Shown piece by piece: positions 1-5,638 of a DNA stretch of 5,638 bases. The position numbers and the translations under genes are program-made. Origin of the DNA: Syntrophaceae bacterium UBA4810 (GTDB lineage Bacteria > Desulfobacterota > Syntrophia > Syntrophales > Smithellaceae); NCBI GenBank assembly GCA_002402545.1, contig DHGA01000043.1, positions 56,488 to 62,125 on the forward strand. Reading direction: 5' to 3'. Each line of letters begins with the position of its first letter. Position 1 is the stretch's first letter. A model generated the notes under the pieces. The model was not told the origin of the DNA. It searched no databases and saw nothing but the letters and a program-made list of their open reading frames with translations.

Positions 1-72
1 GCCCGCGTTAAAGAAAGAAAGAAATACGGACAGCCGGGAGCAAGAAAAAGATTCCAATTCTCCAAGAGATAA
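1..72 (+). CDS. rpsI: 30S ribosomal protein S9, C-terminal end (partial)
   Basis: Only the last 23 residues are present. Reading from base 1 they run ARVKERKKYG, then QPGARKRFQFSKR, ending in TAA at 70-72. The basic 'ERKKYG...GARK/R...QFSKR' ending is the hallmark of bacterial S9 (uS9), a small-subunit protein whose extended C-terminal tail reaches the ribosomal P site and touches tRNA with its final Lys-Arg. The gene is cut by the left edge of the window, not broken. In most bacteria rplM (L13) lies directly upstream, but that cannot be seen here. A strong terminator begins 10 bases after the stop, which fits the end of an rplM-rpsI operon. Identification is confident despite the short length because this tail is very conserved. 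Confidence 0.93.
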   Translation, partial: ARVKERKKYGQPGARKRFQFSKR

Positions 73-82
73 TGTTAAATAC

Positions 83-110
83 GGGGAGGCTTCTGGCCTC
101 CCTTTTTTTT
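83..110 (+). terminator. Intrinsic (Rho-independent) terminator after rpsI
   Basis: A perfect 7-bp GC-rich stem, GGGAGGC (84-90) with GCCTCCC (96-102), closes a 5-base loop (TTCTG, 91-95) and is followed by eight T (103-110). G83 and T103 can add a G-U pair. The stem starts 11 bases beyond the last base of the rpsI stop, typical for an operon end. What is odd is that the T run is followed directly by GGAG (111-114), the Shine-Dalgarno of argC, so the hairpin also lies in the argC leader. It may therefore be partial or regulated rather than an absolute stop. Confidence 0.85.
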
Positions 111-114
111 GGAG
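111..114 (+). promoter_or_regulatory. Ribosome binding site that decides the argC start
   Basis: GGAG lies 8 bases before the ATG at 123 and selects that codon over the in-frame ATG at 72, which has no convincing Shine-Dalgarno and whose first codons would run through the terminator hairpin. The CTCC at 98-101, inside the 3' arm of the terminator, is complementary to this GGAG and could mask it if the terminator stem were open. Confidence 0.75.
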
Positions 115-122
115 TATTATTC

Positions 123-1160
123 ATGAAAAAAATAGCAATATACGGAGCCAGCGGTTACACCGGGCTGGAACTGACCAAAATTTTACTTACTCATCCTGAA
201 GTCGATTTAACAATGGTTACCTCACGCCGTTTTGCCGGTCTGCCGGTAACGGAAGTATTTCCAGCGCTTGGCGGATTGACTTCATTAAAATATCAAAACG
301 CGACACCCCAGGAAGTCGCTTCTGTCTGTGACATAGTATTCCTGGCGCTTCCTCATGGAGTTTCCATGGATATTGCGCCGGTATTTTTCTTGTCCGGAAA
401 AAAAGTTATTGATTTGAGCGCTGATTATCGTCTACGGGATGTACAGGAATACGAATCCTGGTACGTTGCTCATAAAAGCAGTAATCTTTTGTCCGATGCG
501 GTGTATGGACTTCCCGAACTTTATCGCCAGGAAATAAAAAAGGCAAGGCTTGTGGCCAATCCCGGTTGTTATCCTACCAGTATTATTTTGGGTTTGGCGC
601 CTGCTCTGAAGAATAACTTTTTGGAAATATCCAGCATTATCGCTGATTCCGCTTCGGGTGTAAGCGGAGCCGGACGGGAACCGCAAATAGGTTCACTTTT
701 TTGTGAAGTTGACGGCGGATTCAAAGCGTATAAAATAGGAAAACACCGCCACACTCCGGAAATCGAGCAGGAGCTTAGCGCGTTGGCAGGTCAAAAGCTT
801 AATATTACTTTTACTCCTCATCTGCTGCCGGTAAAGCGTGGTATTTTAAGCACGATATATGCGACATTAAAAAAAGATTTATCTCTTGAACAGTTTTATG
901 AAGCGTATTGTTCTTTTTACGAGGGGGAGAAATTCGTGCGCGTCTGTCCAATCGGCGAGTATCCCAACATTTCTTCGGTGTGCGGTTCAAATTATTGTGA
1001 TATCGGAGTAACTATTGATAGGCGCACGAAAAGGGCGATCATTATATCGGCAATTGATAACCTGGTTAAAGGCGCGGCAGGACAAGCCGTGCAGAACATG
1101 AATATTATGTGTGGTTTCCACGAAGACACTGGTTTGCGCAGCGTCCCCCTGTATCCCTGA
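123..1160 (+). CDS. argC: N-acetyl-gamma-glutamyl-phosphate reductase
   Basis: ArgC reduces N-acetylglutamyl 5-phosphate to N-acetylglutamate 5-semialdehyde with NADPH, the third step of arginine (ornithine) synthesis in the cytoplasm. The 345-residue product has the usual length. Visible marks: the Rossmann nucleotide loop GASGYTG (8-14), LALPHG (74-79), DLSADYRL (97-104), the active-site NPGCYPT with nucleophile Cys149, SGVSGAGR (178-185), HRHTPEI (208-214), PHLLPVKRG (232-240), and the closing DNLVKGAAGQAVQNMN (312-327). The start at 123 is chosen because GGAG sits 8 bases upstream and the Rossmann fold then begins at once, as is normal. Starting at 72 would add 17 residues of unconserved hydrophobic sequence. 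No other arg gene is visible: rpsI precedes it and cysS follows after 21 bases. Key catalytic motifs are intact. A family confusion with aspartate-semialdehyde dehydrogenase is unlikely given NPGCYPT and the C-terminal motif. Confidence 0.96.
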   Translation: MKKIAIYGASGYTGLELTKILLTHPEVDLTMVTSRRFAGLPVTEVFPALGGLTSLKYQNATPQEVASVCDIVFLALPHGVSMDIAPVFFLSGKKVIDLSADYRLRDVQEYESWYVAHKSSNLLSDAVYGLPELYRQEIKKARLVANPGCYPTSIILGLAPALKNNFLEISSIIADSASGVSGAGREPQIGSLFCEVDGGFKAYKIGKHRHTPEIEQELSALAGQKLNITFTPHLLPVKRGILSTIYATLKKDLSLEQFYEAYCSFYEGEKFVRVCPIGEYPNISSVCGSNYCDIGVTIDRRTKRAIIISAIDNLVKGAAGQAVQNMNIMCGFHEDTGLRSVPLYP

Positions 1161-1174
1161 TGAAAGATGCCCTA

Positions 1175-1180
1175 AAAGGA
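1175..1180 (+). promoter_or_regulatory. Unusually close Shine-Dalgarno-like AAAGGA before cysS
   Basis: AAAGGA ends only one base before the cysS ATG at 1182, much closer than the usual 5-9 bases. No better site is visible in the 21-base gap. The start itself is hardly in doubt: a stop codon (TAA, 1173-1175) closes the frame just upstream, and the conserved IYN motif begins at residue 5, so there is no alternative ATG, GTG or TTG. Initiation may depend on ribosomes finishing argC at 1160. Confidence 0.45.
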
Positions 1181-1181
1181 T

Positions 1182-2663
1182 ATGCCCCAGAAAATATATA
1201 ACAGCGCAACACGGAAAAAGGAAATCTTAAAAACTGTCCAGGATGGCAAAGTAGGTATTTATGTCTGCGGCATAACTGCTTATGACGTTTGCCATATCGG
1301 CCATGCGCGGGGTGCGGTGTTTTTTGATGTTTTGGTAAGGCATTTGCTTTCGCGCGGCTATGAAGTCGTGTATGTTAAAAATTTTACCGATATTGACGAT
1401 AAAATAATCGAGCGGGCCCAAAAAGAAAAAGTAAGCATTGCTGAAATATCTGAACGCTACATTGCGCTTCATGATGAGGATATGAAAGAGCTGAATGTTC
1501 AGACACCCACTCTGACGCCCAAAGCCACGCAGCATATACCGGATATGATCGAGCTTATAAGCATTCTGGTGGACAAAGGATATGCCTATTGCGCGGATGG
1601 TGACGTCTATTTTTCCATCGAAAAATTTTCATCATACGGCAAGCATTCCGGAAGAAATATAGAGGAAATGATTGCCGGTTCACGAGTAAACATTAACGAT
1701 AAGAAAAAGAACCCGCTTGATTTTGCTCTCTGGAAAGCGAGTAAACCGGGGGAGCCATTTTGGGAAAGCCCATGGGGCAAGGGACGCCCAGGTTGGCATA
1801 TAGAATGTTCGGCCATGAGCAGGCGTTATCTTGGTGATACTTTCGATATCCACGGCGGCGGAGAAGATTTGGTTTTTCCGCACCACGAAAATGAAATAGC
1901 GCAATCTCAGGCGGCGACGGGAAAACCTCCGGCCAACTACTGGATGCACAACGGTTTTGTCAGGATAAATTCCGAAAAAATGTCTAAGTCTCTGGGAAAT
2001 GTTTTTTCCGTCAGAGAAATTATAAAGAGTTATCATCCGGAGGTTGTGCGCCTTTTTATTTTACAGAGTCATTACCGCAGCCCCATTGATTTTTCCGAAA
2101 GTTCCTTAGCCGAAACCAGATCCGCGCTGGTGCGCTGTTATTCAGCCCTTCAGCAACAAAAAGAGATGCTGAGTGATTTGTCTGGAGCGGATGCCTTAAA
2201 CGAAAGTGATTTGTCAGAAACGGCAAAAAGTTATATTGAAAAATTAAAGGAACTGGAAATAAATTTTGGAGATTCCCTTGATGATGATTTTAACACCGCT
2301 CAGGCCTTGGGTTATGTTTTTGAAGCGGTGAGGCTGCTGAATAGTATTTTTGTCGCCAAAAAAGGAATTACGGCAAACGATAAAAGAAATATACTGCAGG
2401 TATCAAAGAAGCTGTTTGATCATTTTGGTTTCGTTTTGGGGATTTTTCAGCATGACCCGGATAATTATTTTATAACTGATAAAGAGAAGGAATTGTCCAA
2501 AAGAGGTCTGGATATAAATCAAATTGAAACACTGGTCGAAGAAAGAAAAACCGCGCGCCAGGCCAAAAATTGGGCAAGGGCGGATGAAATAAGAAATCAA
2601 TTAGCCAGGATGAACGTAGTGTTAAAAGATACAAATAATACAACTACTTGGATAATCGAATAG
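1182..2663 (+). CDS. cysS: Cysteinyl-tRNA synthetase
   Basis: Class I aminoacyl-tRNA synthetase that charges tRNA-Cys with cysteine using ATP, in the cytoplasm. The 493 residues match a full-length bacterial enzyme. Visible marks: KIYN near the start, YVCGITAYD (27-35), the HIGH signature exactly as HIGH (38-41), DIDDK (70-74), the region around GRPGWHIECSAMS (201-213), DIHGGGEDLVFPHHENEIAQ (222-241), and the KMSKS loop exactly as KMSKS (266-270) followed by LGN. The zinc-site residues of the family are all present: Cys29, Cys209, His234 and Glu238. The C-terminal part holds the helical tRNA-binding region with LDDDFNTAQAL (366-376), then RKTARQAKNWARADEIRNQL (455-474) and LKDT...TTW close to the end. 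It follows argC by 21 bases with a poorly placed ribosome site, so co-transcription and translational coupling are likely. No defect is seen. Mycothiol ligase MshC is excluded by the full C-terminal tRNA-binding part. Confidence 0.98.
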   Translation: MPQKIYNSATRKKEILKTVQDGKVGIYVCGITAYDVCHIGHARGAVFFDVLVRHLLSRGYEVVYVKNFTDIDDKIIERAQKEKVSIAEISERYIALHDEDMKELNVQTPTLTPKATQHIPDMIELISILVDKGYAYCADGDVYFSIEKFSSYGKHSGRNIEEMIAGSRVNINDKKKNPLDFALWKASKPGEPFWESPWGKGRPGWHIECSAMSRRYLGDTFDIHGGGEDLVFPHHENEIAQSQAATGKPPANYWMHNGFVRINSEKMSKSLGNVFSVREIIKSYHPEVVRLFILQSHYRSPIDFSESSLAETRSALVRCYSALQQQKEMLSDLSGADALNESDLSETAKSYIEKLKELEINFGDSLDDDFNTAQALGYVFEAVRLLNSIFVAKKGITANDKRNILQVSKKLFDHFGFVLGIFQHDPDNYFITDKEKELSKRGLDINQIETLVEERKTARQAKNWARADEIRNQLARMNVVLKDTNNTTTWIIE

Positions 2664-2771
2664 TTAATTTTCTTCTTTCCCCGAGTGTTTAATCTCTACA
2701 CTATTATATTCTCCATACAAGCAGGCTATTTTACGTATTACAGCGAAAATAATGGAAAATATCGTAAAAAG

Positions 2772-2780
2772 TGGTATAAA
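2772..2780 (+). promoter_or_regulatory. Candidate extended -10 promoter for the ctpA group
   Basis: TGG followed by TATAAA (2775-2780) matches the extended -10 form TGnTATAAT at all but the last base. A convincing -35 box at 16-18 bases upstream is not visible, which extended -10 promoters can tolerate. Transcription would start near 2787, giving a leader of roughly 30 bases before the ctpA ATG at 2816. The rest of the 140-base gap (2664-2803) is AT-rich and shows no gene, convincing terminator or known riboswitch. The surrounding AT-richness makes chance matches likely, so this is tentative. Confidence 0.4.
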
Positions 2781-2805
2781 TACATTAATATATCTTTAAC
2801 TTAAT

Positions 2806-2810
2806 GAGGA
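2806..2810 (+). promoter_or_regulatory. Ribosome binding site that decides the ctpA start
   Basis: GAGGA lies 5 bases before the ATG at 2816. The in-frame ATG at 2804 overlaps this site and has no Shine-Dalgarno of its own, so the start at 2816 is preferred and shortens the protein from 444 to 440 residues. Confidence 0.75.
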
Positions 2811-2815
2811 GCATT

Positions 2816-4138
2816 ATGAACAAACTATCAATGAAAGTTTTCTTGGCGATTCTTGTCTGCGCGGGAATATTTTTTGTTCTGAATTTATATAATAACGGCA
2901 GTGTTTCAGCGCTAGACAAAAACGTCTATAAGGATATCAAAACGTTTAACGAAGTCTTTGACATGGTGAAAAAAAATTATGTTGAAGAAGTTGATTCCAC
3001 GACTTTAATCCAGGGCGCGATTAACGGGATGATCAGGTCGCTTGATCCGCATAGCTCTTACATGACGCCCGAATTATATAAAGAGATGGAGGTGGAAACA
3101 CAAGGGCAGTTTGGCGGTATTGGTATTGAAATAACCATTTTAAAAGATGTTCTGACGGTAGTGTCTCCTATTGAGGGAACTCCCGCTTTTGCGGCTGGCG
3201 TGAAGCCGGGGGATCAAATTATCAGAATTGACGGTAAGTCCACAAAAGATATTACGACAATAGAAGCGGTAAAGAAACTACGCGGGCCTAAAGACACTAA
3301 AGTGACGATTACCATTATGCGGGAAGGCATAACCAGTCCCCAAGACATTGTTCTGACGCGCGCGATTATTCAGGTAAAAAGCGTACGATATAAAATCTTT
3401 GAAGATGGTATCGCATATGTGCGTATTGCTTCTTTTCATGAAAGAACATCAGACGATGTGCGTAAAACGTTGCGCGATCTTAATGATAAAGTCCGCCCGA
3501 TGAAAGGGCTCGTGCTGGATTTGAGGAATGATCCGGGTGGTCTGCTTCTTCAGGCGATTGAAGTTGCTGATATGTTTTTGTCATCAGGCGTGATTGTTTC
3601 TACGCGCGGCCGCACAAAAAATATGGAAACCAAGTCGGTAGCACGAAATGACATGAATGAGATTACTTGTCCGATAGTTGTTCTGGTCAATGAAGGCACG
3701 GCCAGCGCGGCGGAAATTGTCGCCGGGGCGCTGCAGGATAACGGCAGAGCTTTAGTTGTGGGAACGCAGACTTTCGGCAAGGCCTCCGTTCAAACAATTA
3801 TCGCGCTCGAAGATGGTTCCGCCCTGAAGCTCACGACTGGCCGTTATTACACCCCGAACGGGAGATCCATACAGGCTGAAGGAATAACGCCGGATATAGT
3901 TGTTAAATACGCTATTCCGTCTGAAGAAACCGTGTCTGAATGGGAACGCGAGCGGTATACAAGAGAAAAAGATCTTAAAGGGCATATTAAACCTGAAAAG
4001 AAAGATAAAACAAAGGATGATAAAATTAAAAATAAAGAGATTGTCGATTCTGCTGACCTCGCCTTAGATAATCAACTTAAAACCGCGGTGGATATTTTAA
4101 AGGGCTGGGACATTATCAAGAACAATATTCGCGGTTAA
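2816..4138 (+). CDS. ctpA: S41-family carboxyl-terminal processing protease with PDZ domain
   Basis: A Prc/CtpA-type serine endoprotease that trims or degrades envelope proteins from their C-termini, acting outside the cytoplasmic membrane. Of 440 residues, 7-25 form a hydrophobic signal or anchor helix, perhaps cleaved after VSA (30-32). An N-terminal helical part holds YVEEVD and IRSLDPHSSYM (73-83). The PDZ domain (about 88-172) has the ligand loop GGIGIEI (100-106) and GVKPGDQIIRIDG (128-140). The protease core has VLDLRNDPGG (233-242), NEGTASAAEI with catalytic Ser297, and FGKASVQ with Lys322 and Gln326; the 25-residue Ser-Lys spacing and the Gln four residues later match the family's Ser-Lys(-Gln) site. 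GRYYTPNGRSIQ and EGITPD follow (342-360). The tail is a Lys-rich linker (about 384-408) and a final helix DNQLKTAVDIL. The start at 2816 is set by GAGGA upstream. The next gene, 25 bases on, is of the YibQ type, a pairing common for these proteases, but the murein-hydrolase activator often found upstream (EnvC/NlpD-like) is replaced by cysS here. Confidence 0.95.
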   Translation: MNKLSMKVFLAILVCAGIFFVLNLYNNGSVSALDKNVYKDIKTFNEVFDMVKKNYVEEVDSTTLIQGAINGMIRSLDPHSSYMTPELYKEMEVETQGQFGGIGIEITILKDVLTVVSPIEGTPAFAAGVKPGDQIIRIDGKSTKDITTIEAVKKLRGPKDTKVTITIMREGITSPQDIVLTRAIIQVKSVRYKIFEDGIAYVRIASFHERTSDDVRKTLRDLNDKVRPMKGLVLDLRNDPGGLLLQAIEVADMFLSSGVIVSTRGRTKNMETKSVARNDMNEITCPIVVLVNEGTASAAEIVAGALQDNGRALVVGTQTFGKASVQTIIALEDGSALKLTTGRYYTPNGRSIQAEGITPDIVVKYAIPSEETVSEWERERYTREKDLKGHIKPEKKDKTKDDKIKNKEIVDSADLALDNQLKTAVDILKGWDIIKNNIRG

Positions 4139-4148
4139 TGTTTATCAA

Positions 4149-4154
4149 GAAGGG
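4149..4154 (+). promoter_or_regulatory. Ribosome binding site supporting a TTG start at 4164
   Basis: GAAGGG lies 9 bases before the TTG at 4164. No in-frame ATG or GTG lies near, so this purine-rich site is the main support for a TTG start of the deacetylase-like gene, with second codon GCG and an N-terminus MAKKKSK typical of a cytoplasmic lead into a membrane anchor. Confidence 0.6.
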
Positions 4155-4163
4155 TTATTCTCT

Positions 4164-5102
4164 TTGGCGAAAAAAAAATCAAAAAGTAATTATTTAAACG
4201 GATTATTGCTTGTCTTTATTGTCGTTTCCGTTGCGGCTATAGTTTACGTATTATCGGTACAGGAACAAAAGCCTCAAGCTGAAAAGGGAAAACAGGCTAA
4301 AAAGATAACCGAGCAAAAACAGGACCCCGCGCAAAAAAAGACGGAAAAGGTAATAGCACCGGAGAAGAAAAAGGAAAAGCAGGTAGTGGCAAAAATTGAA
4401 AAATCGCCGCTTCCGAAAAAGCAAGTAGCTATTATTATTGATGATATTGGTCATGATTTGGAGGCCGTGCATGCGTTGCTAAAGATTAACGCCGATATTA
4501 CTTTTTCTATTTTGCCTTTTTTGACTCACTCACGAGAAGCGGCGGAGATTATTCGTCGGTCAAAAAAAGAAATTCTGCTGCATTTGCCGATGGAGCCCGT
4601 TTCATATCCTGCGGATAAACCGGGAGAGGGCGCTCTTTTTACCGACATGAATGATAAAGAATTGCTGCATCAGCTGGATAAAAATATTGATTCTGTCCCT
4701 TATGTTGTCGGAGTGAATAACCATATGGGCTCGAAATTTATGGTCGAAAAAGAGAAGCTGATATTGATATTCGGCAGGCTCAAGAAAAAAAATCTGTTTT
4801 TTATCGATTCGCGGACGGCTGTCAACAGCCAGGCGGTCGCTGCTTCAAAAGTTATTGGTTTGCCCCTCGCTGAAAGAAAAATATTTATAGATAATAATAG
4901 GGATTATAAAGAAATTTACAATAATCTAATGAGCGCGGCAAACTATAATAATGATTCTTCGCCATTGATTCTTATCGGTCATCCTTACCCGGAAACGATT
5001 CGGGCGATTAAGGATGCTGTAAAGGAATTGCAAAAAAAAGGAATAGTCATTGTTCCTGTTTCGCAAACGCTTAAAGCAAAACAGTCCGCGGGTATTTCAT
5101 AA
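4164..5102 (+). CDS. Divergent polysaccharide deacetylase, YibQ/DUF610 family, membrane-anchored
   Basis: A protein of the divergent polysaccharide deacetylase family (Pfam Polysacc_deac_2, E. coli YibQ), a NodB-like fold thought to act on envelope glycans; substrate and activity are not established. The 312 residues begin with a short basic stretch, a single membrane helix (about 12-30), and a Lys/Glu/Gln-rich linker (about 33-86) that would place the domain away from the membrane on the periplasmic side. The catalytic domain (about 87-305) shows VAIIIDDIG (88-96) with Asp93-Asp94, FSILPF (114-119), LLHLPMEP (138-145) with His140, VNNHMGS (184-190) with His187, FFIDSRT (212-218) and GHPYPETI (272-279), which are the family's marks. 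The start is TTG, supported by GAAGGG 9 bases upstream. It follows ctpA by 25 bases and precedes a TPR lipoprotein by 33, so one operon is likely. The run of nine A at 4170-4178 near the start is prone to slippage or sequencing error. Confidence 0.88.
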   Translation: MAKKKSKSNYLNGLLLVFIVVSVAAIVYVLSVQEQKPQAEKGKQAKKITEQKQDPAQKKTEKVIAPEKKKEKQVVAKIEKSPLPKKQVAIIIDDIGHDLEAVHALLKINADITFSILPFLTHSREAAEIIRRSKKEILLHLPMEPVSYPADKPGEGALFTDMNDKELLHQLDKNIDSVPYVVGVNNHMGSKFMVEKEKLILIFGRLKKKNLFFIDSRTAVNSQAVAASKVIGLPLAERKIFIDNNRDYKEIYNNLMSAANYNNDSSPLILIGHPYPETIRAIKDAVKELQKKGIVIVPVSQTLKAKQSAGIS

Positions 5103-5135
5103 TAGAATGTTGTTGGATGCCATTTAAAAGTAAAT

Positions 5136-5638
5136 ATGAATAAAAAAAGAAAAAATTTATTATTTATAGTTATTGTGCTTTCTCTTTGTGTGTCCGCGTG
5201 CAGCGTTGTGCAGCGGCATGTGCGTTTGCCTTCTGTGTCCATGGAAACTACGGCGTATAAGGCAGAAAACTCTTCTGCTGATGCAATGTATCACTATTCT
5301 GTTGGCGTTCTTTTGCGTCTGAACGGTGAGACGGAAAAAGCAATAGCCGAGTTGGAGAAAGCCATATCTGCCGATCCAAATTCTTCCTATCTCGTAGTAG
5401 AGCTTATCTCTCTTTACGCCGAGAAGGGAGATTTCAAAAAAGCGATTGCCTTGGGGGAAAAAGAGGTTGTCAAATCTCCGGATAATATGGATTTGCGCCT
5501 GGTCATGGGCGGACTTTATCTTAATACGCGTGATTACAAAAAAGCGATATCCGAACATGAAAAAGTAATCGAACTGGATCCGAAAAATGTCGTCGCCTAT
5601 CTTTATTTATCAATAATATACGCCGCGGAAAACAATTT
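5136..5638 (+). CDS. TPR-repeat lipoprotein (partial, 3' end beyond window)
   Basis: An exported lipoprotein made of tetratricopeptide repeats, probably a protein-protein docking scaffold in the envelope. The frame opens at ATG 5136 and stays open for 167 codons to the edge. The N-terminus is a lipoprotein signal: basic MNKKRKN, hydrophobic core 8-20, and lipobox VSAC with Cys22 as the lipidated residue; Ser23 at +2 favours the outer membrane under the Lol rule, if it applies. TPR units follow at about 48-81, 82-115 and 116-149, with a fourth beginning at 150. They end in prolines at 81, 115 and 149, exactly 34 apart, each with an A-I or K-K-A-I core (EKAIAELEKAI, KKAIALGEKEV, KKAISEHEKVI). 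The ribosome site is weak (AAAAG, 5126-5130). Context with an S41 protease suggests an adaptor like NlpI or LbcA, which is inference. It could equally be a generic TPR lipoprotein of another system. Confidence 0.87.
   Translation, partial: MNKKRKNLLFIVIVLSLCVSACSVVQRHVRLPSVSMETTAYKAENSSADAMYHYSVGVLLRLNGETEKAIAELEKAISADPNSSYLVVELISLYAEKGDFKKAIALGEKEVVKSPDNMDLRLVMGGLYLNTRDYKKAISEHEKVIELDPKNVVAYLYLSIIYAAENN

Noticed and set aside
68..73. GATAAT as a -10 box overlapping the rpsI stop.
   Set aside because: No -35 box at a suitable distance, and the transcript would start just before the terminator hairpin. The match is likely chance in AT-rich sequence.
72..122. In-frame ATG at 72 that would lengthen ArgC by 17 residues and overlap the rpsI stop.
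   Set aside because: No good Shine-Dalgarno, the codons cross the terminator hairpin, and the added residues are not like any ArgC N-terminus. GGAG before ATG 123 is far better.
1160..1201. 13-codon frame overlapping the argC stop and the cysS start, as a leader peptide.
   Set aside because: No Shine-Dalgarno, no runs of regulatory codons (no Cys or Arg), and such short frames arise often by chance. Kept only as a note in the cysS start finding.
2684..2702. Hairpin AGTGT (2684-2688) with ACACT (2698-2702) as a cysS terminator.
   Set aside because: Only 5 bp, 9-base loop, low GC, and no T run after it.
2804..2815. ATG at 2804 as the ctpA start.
   Set aside because: It overlaps the GAGGA site that is ideally placed for ATG 2816, and has no ribosome site of its own.
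5117..5143. Eight-codon frame upstream of and overlapping the TPR lipoprotein start.
   Set aside because: Too short to support, and no feature beyond chance.
432..5558. Several minus-strand open frames of 61-132 codons lying opposite argC, cysS, ctpA, the deacetylase-like gene and the TPR gene.
   Set aside because: All lie antisense to well-supported genes, show no recognisable motifs or ribosome sites, and read as shadows of the + strand coding frames.

Overview
The window holds five protein genes, all on the + strand, in a tight bacterial layout: the 3' end of rpsI, then argC, cysS, a ctpA-type S41 protease, a YibQ/DUF610-type divergent polysaccharide deacetylase, and the 5' part of a TPR lipoprotein that runs off the right edge. 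No RNA gene, mobile element, CRISPR array or long repeat is visible, and no minus-strand frame looks like a real gene. The longest non-coding gap is 140 bases.

Region by region. Positions 1-72 are the C-terminus of ribosomal protein S9, followed at 83-110 by a strong intrinsic terminator. The argC ribosome binding site directly abuts the terminator's T run, so there is almost no room for a separate argC promoter between the two. argC (arginine biosynthesis) and cysS (cysteinyl-tRNA synthetase) follow 21 bases apart and are probably co-transcribed. A 140-base AT-rich gap with a possible extended -10 promoter then opens a second group: ctpA, the deacetylase-like gene and the TPR lipoprotein, with gaps of 25 and 33 bases. 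This second group is an envelope module: a membrane-anchored or exported serine protease, a membrane-anchored periplasmic polysaccharide-deacetylase-fold protein, and a lipoprotein made of 34-residue repeats.

How the genes work together. The first half is housekeeping (translation and amino-acid metabolism). The second half is a plausible cell-wall maintenance set. An S41 protease beside a TPR lipoprotein recalls Prc-NlpI of Escherichia coli and CtpA-LbcA of Pseudomonas aeruginosa, where a TPR lipoprotein presents peptidoglycan hydrolases to the protease. That functional link is inference from gene order here.

Organism. Moderate GC (by eye slightly above 40%), Shine-Dalgarno sites, a lipobox lipoprotein and the S41 protease-YibQ pair suggest a diderm bacterium. 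The rpsI-argC junction, and the argC-cysS-ctpA order, would fit one of the less studied lineages (for example Omnitrophota or a relative), but this is a weak guess. No clearly novel system is demonstrated. The most interesting points are the putative protease-adaptor module and the odd translation-start arrangements at several junctions.
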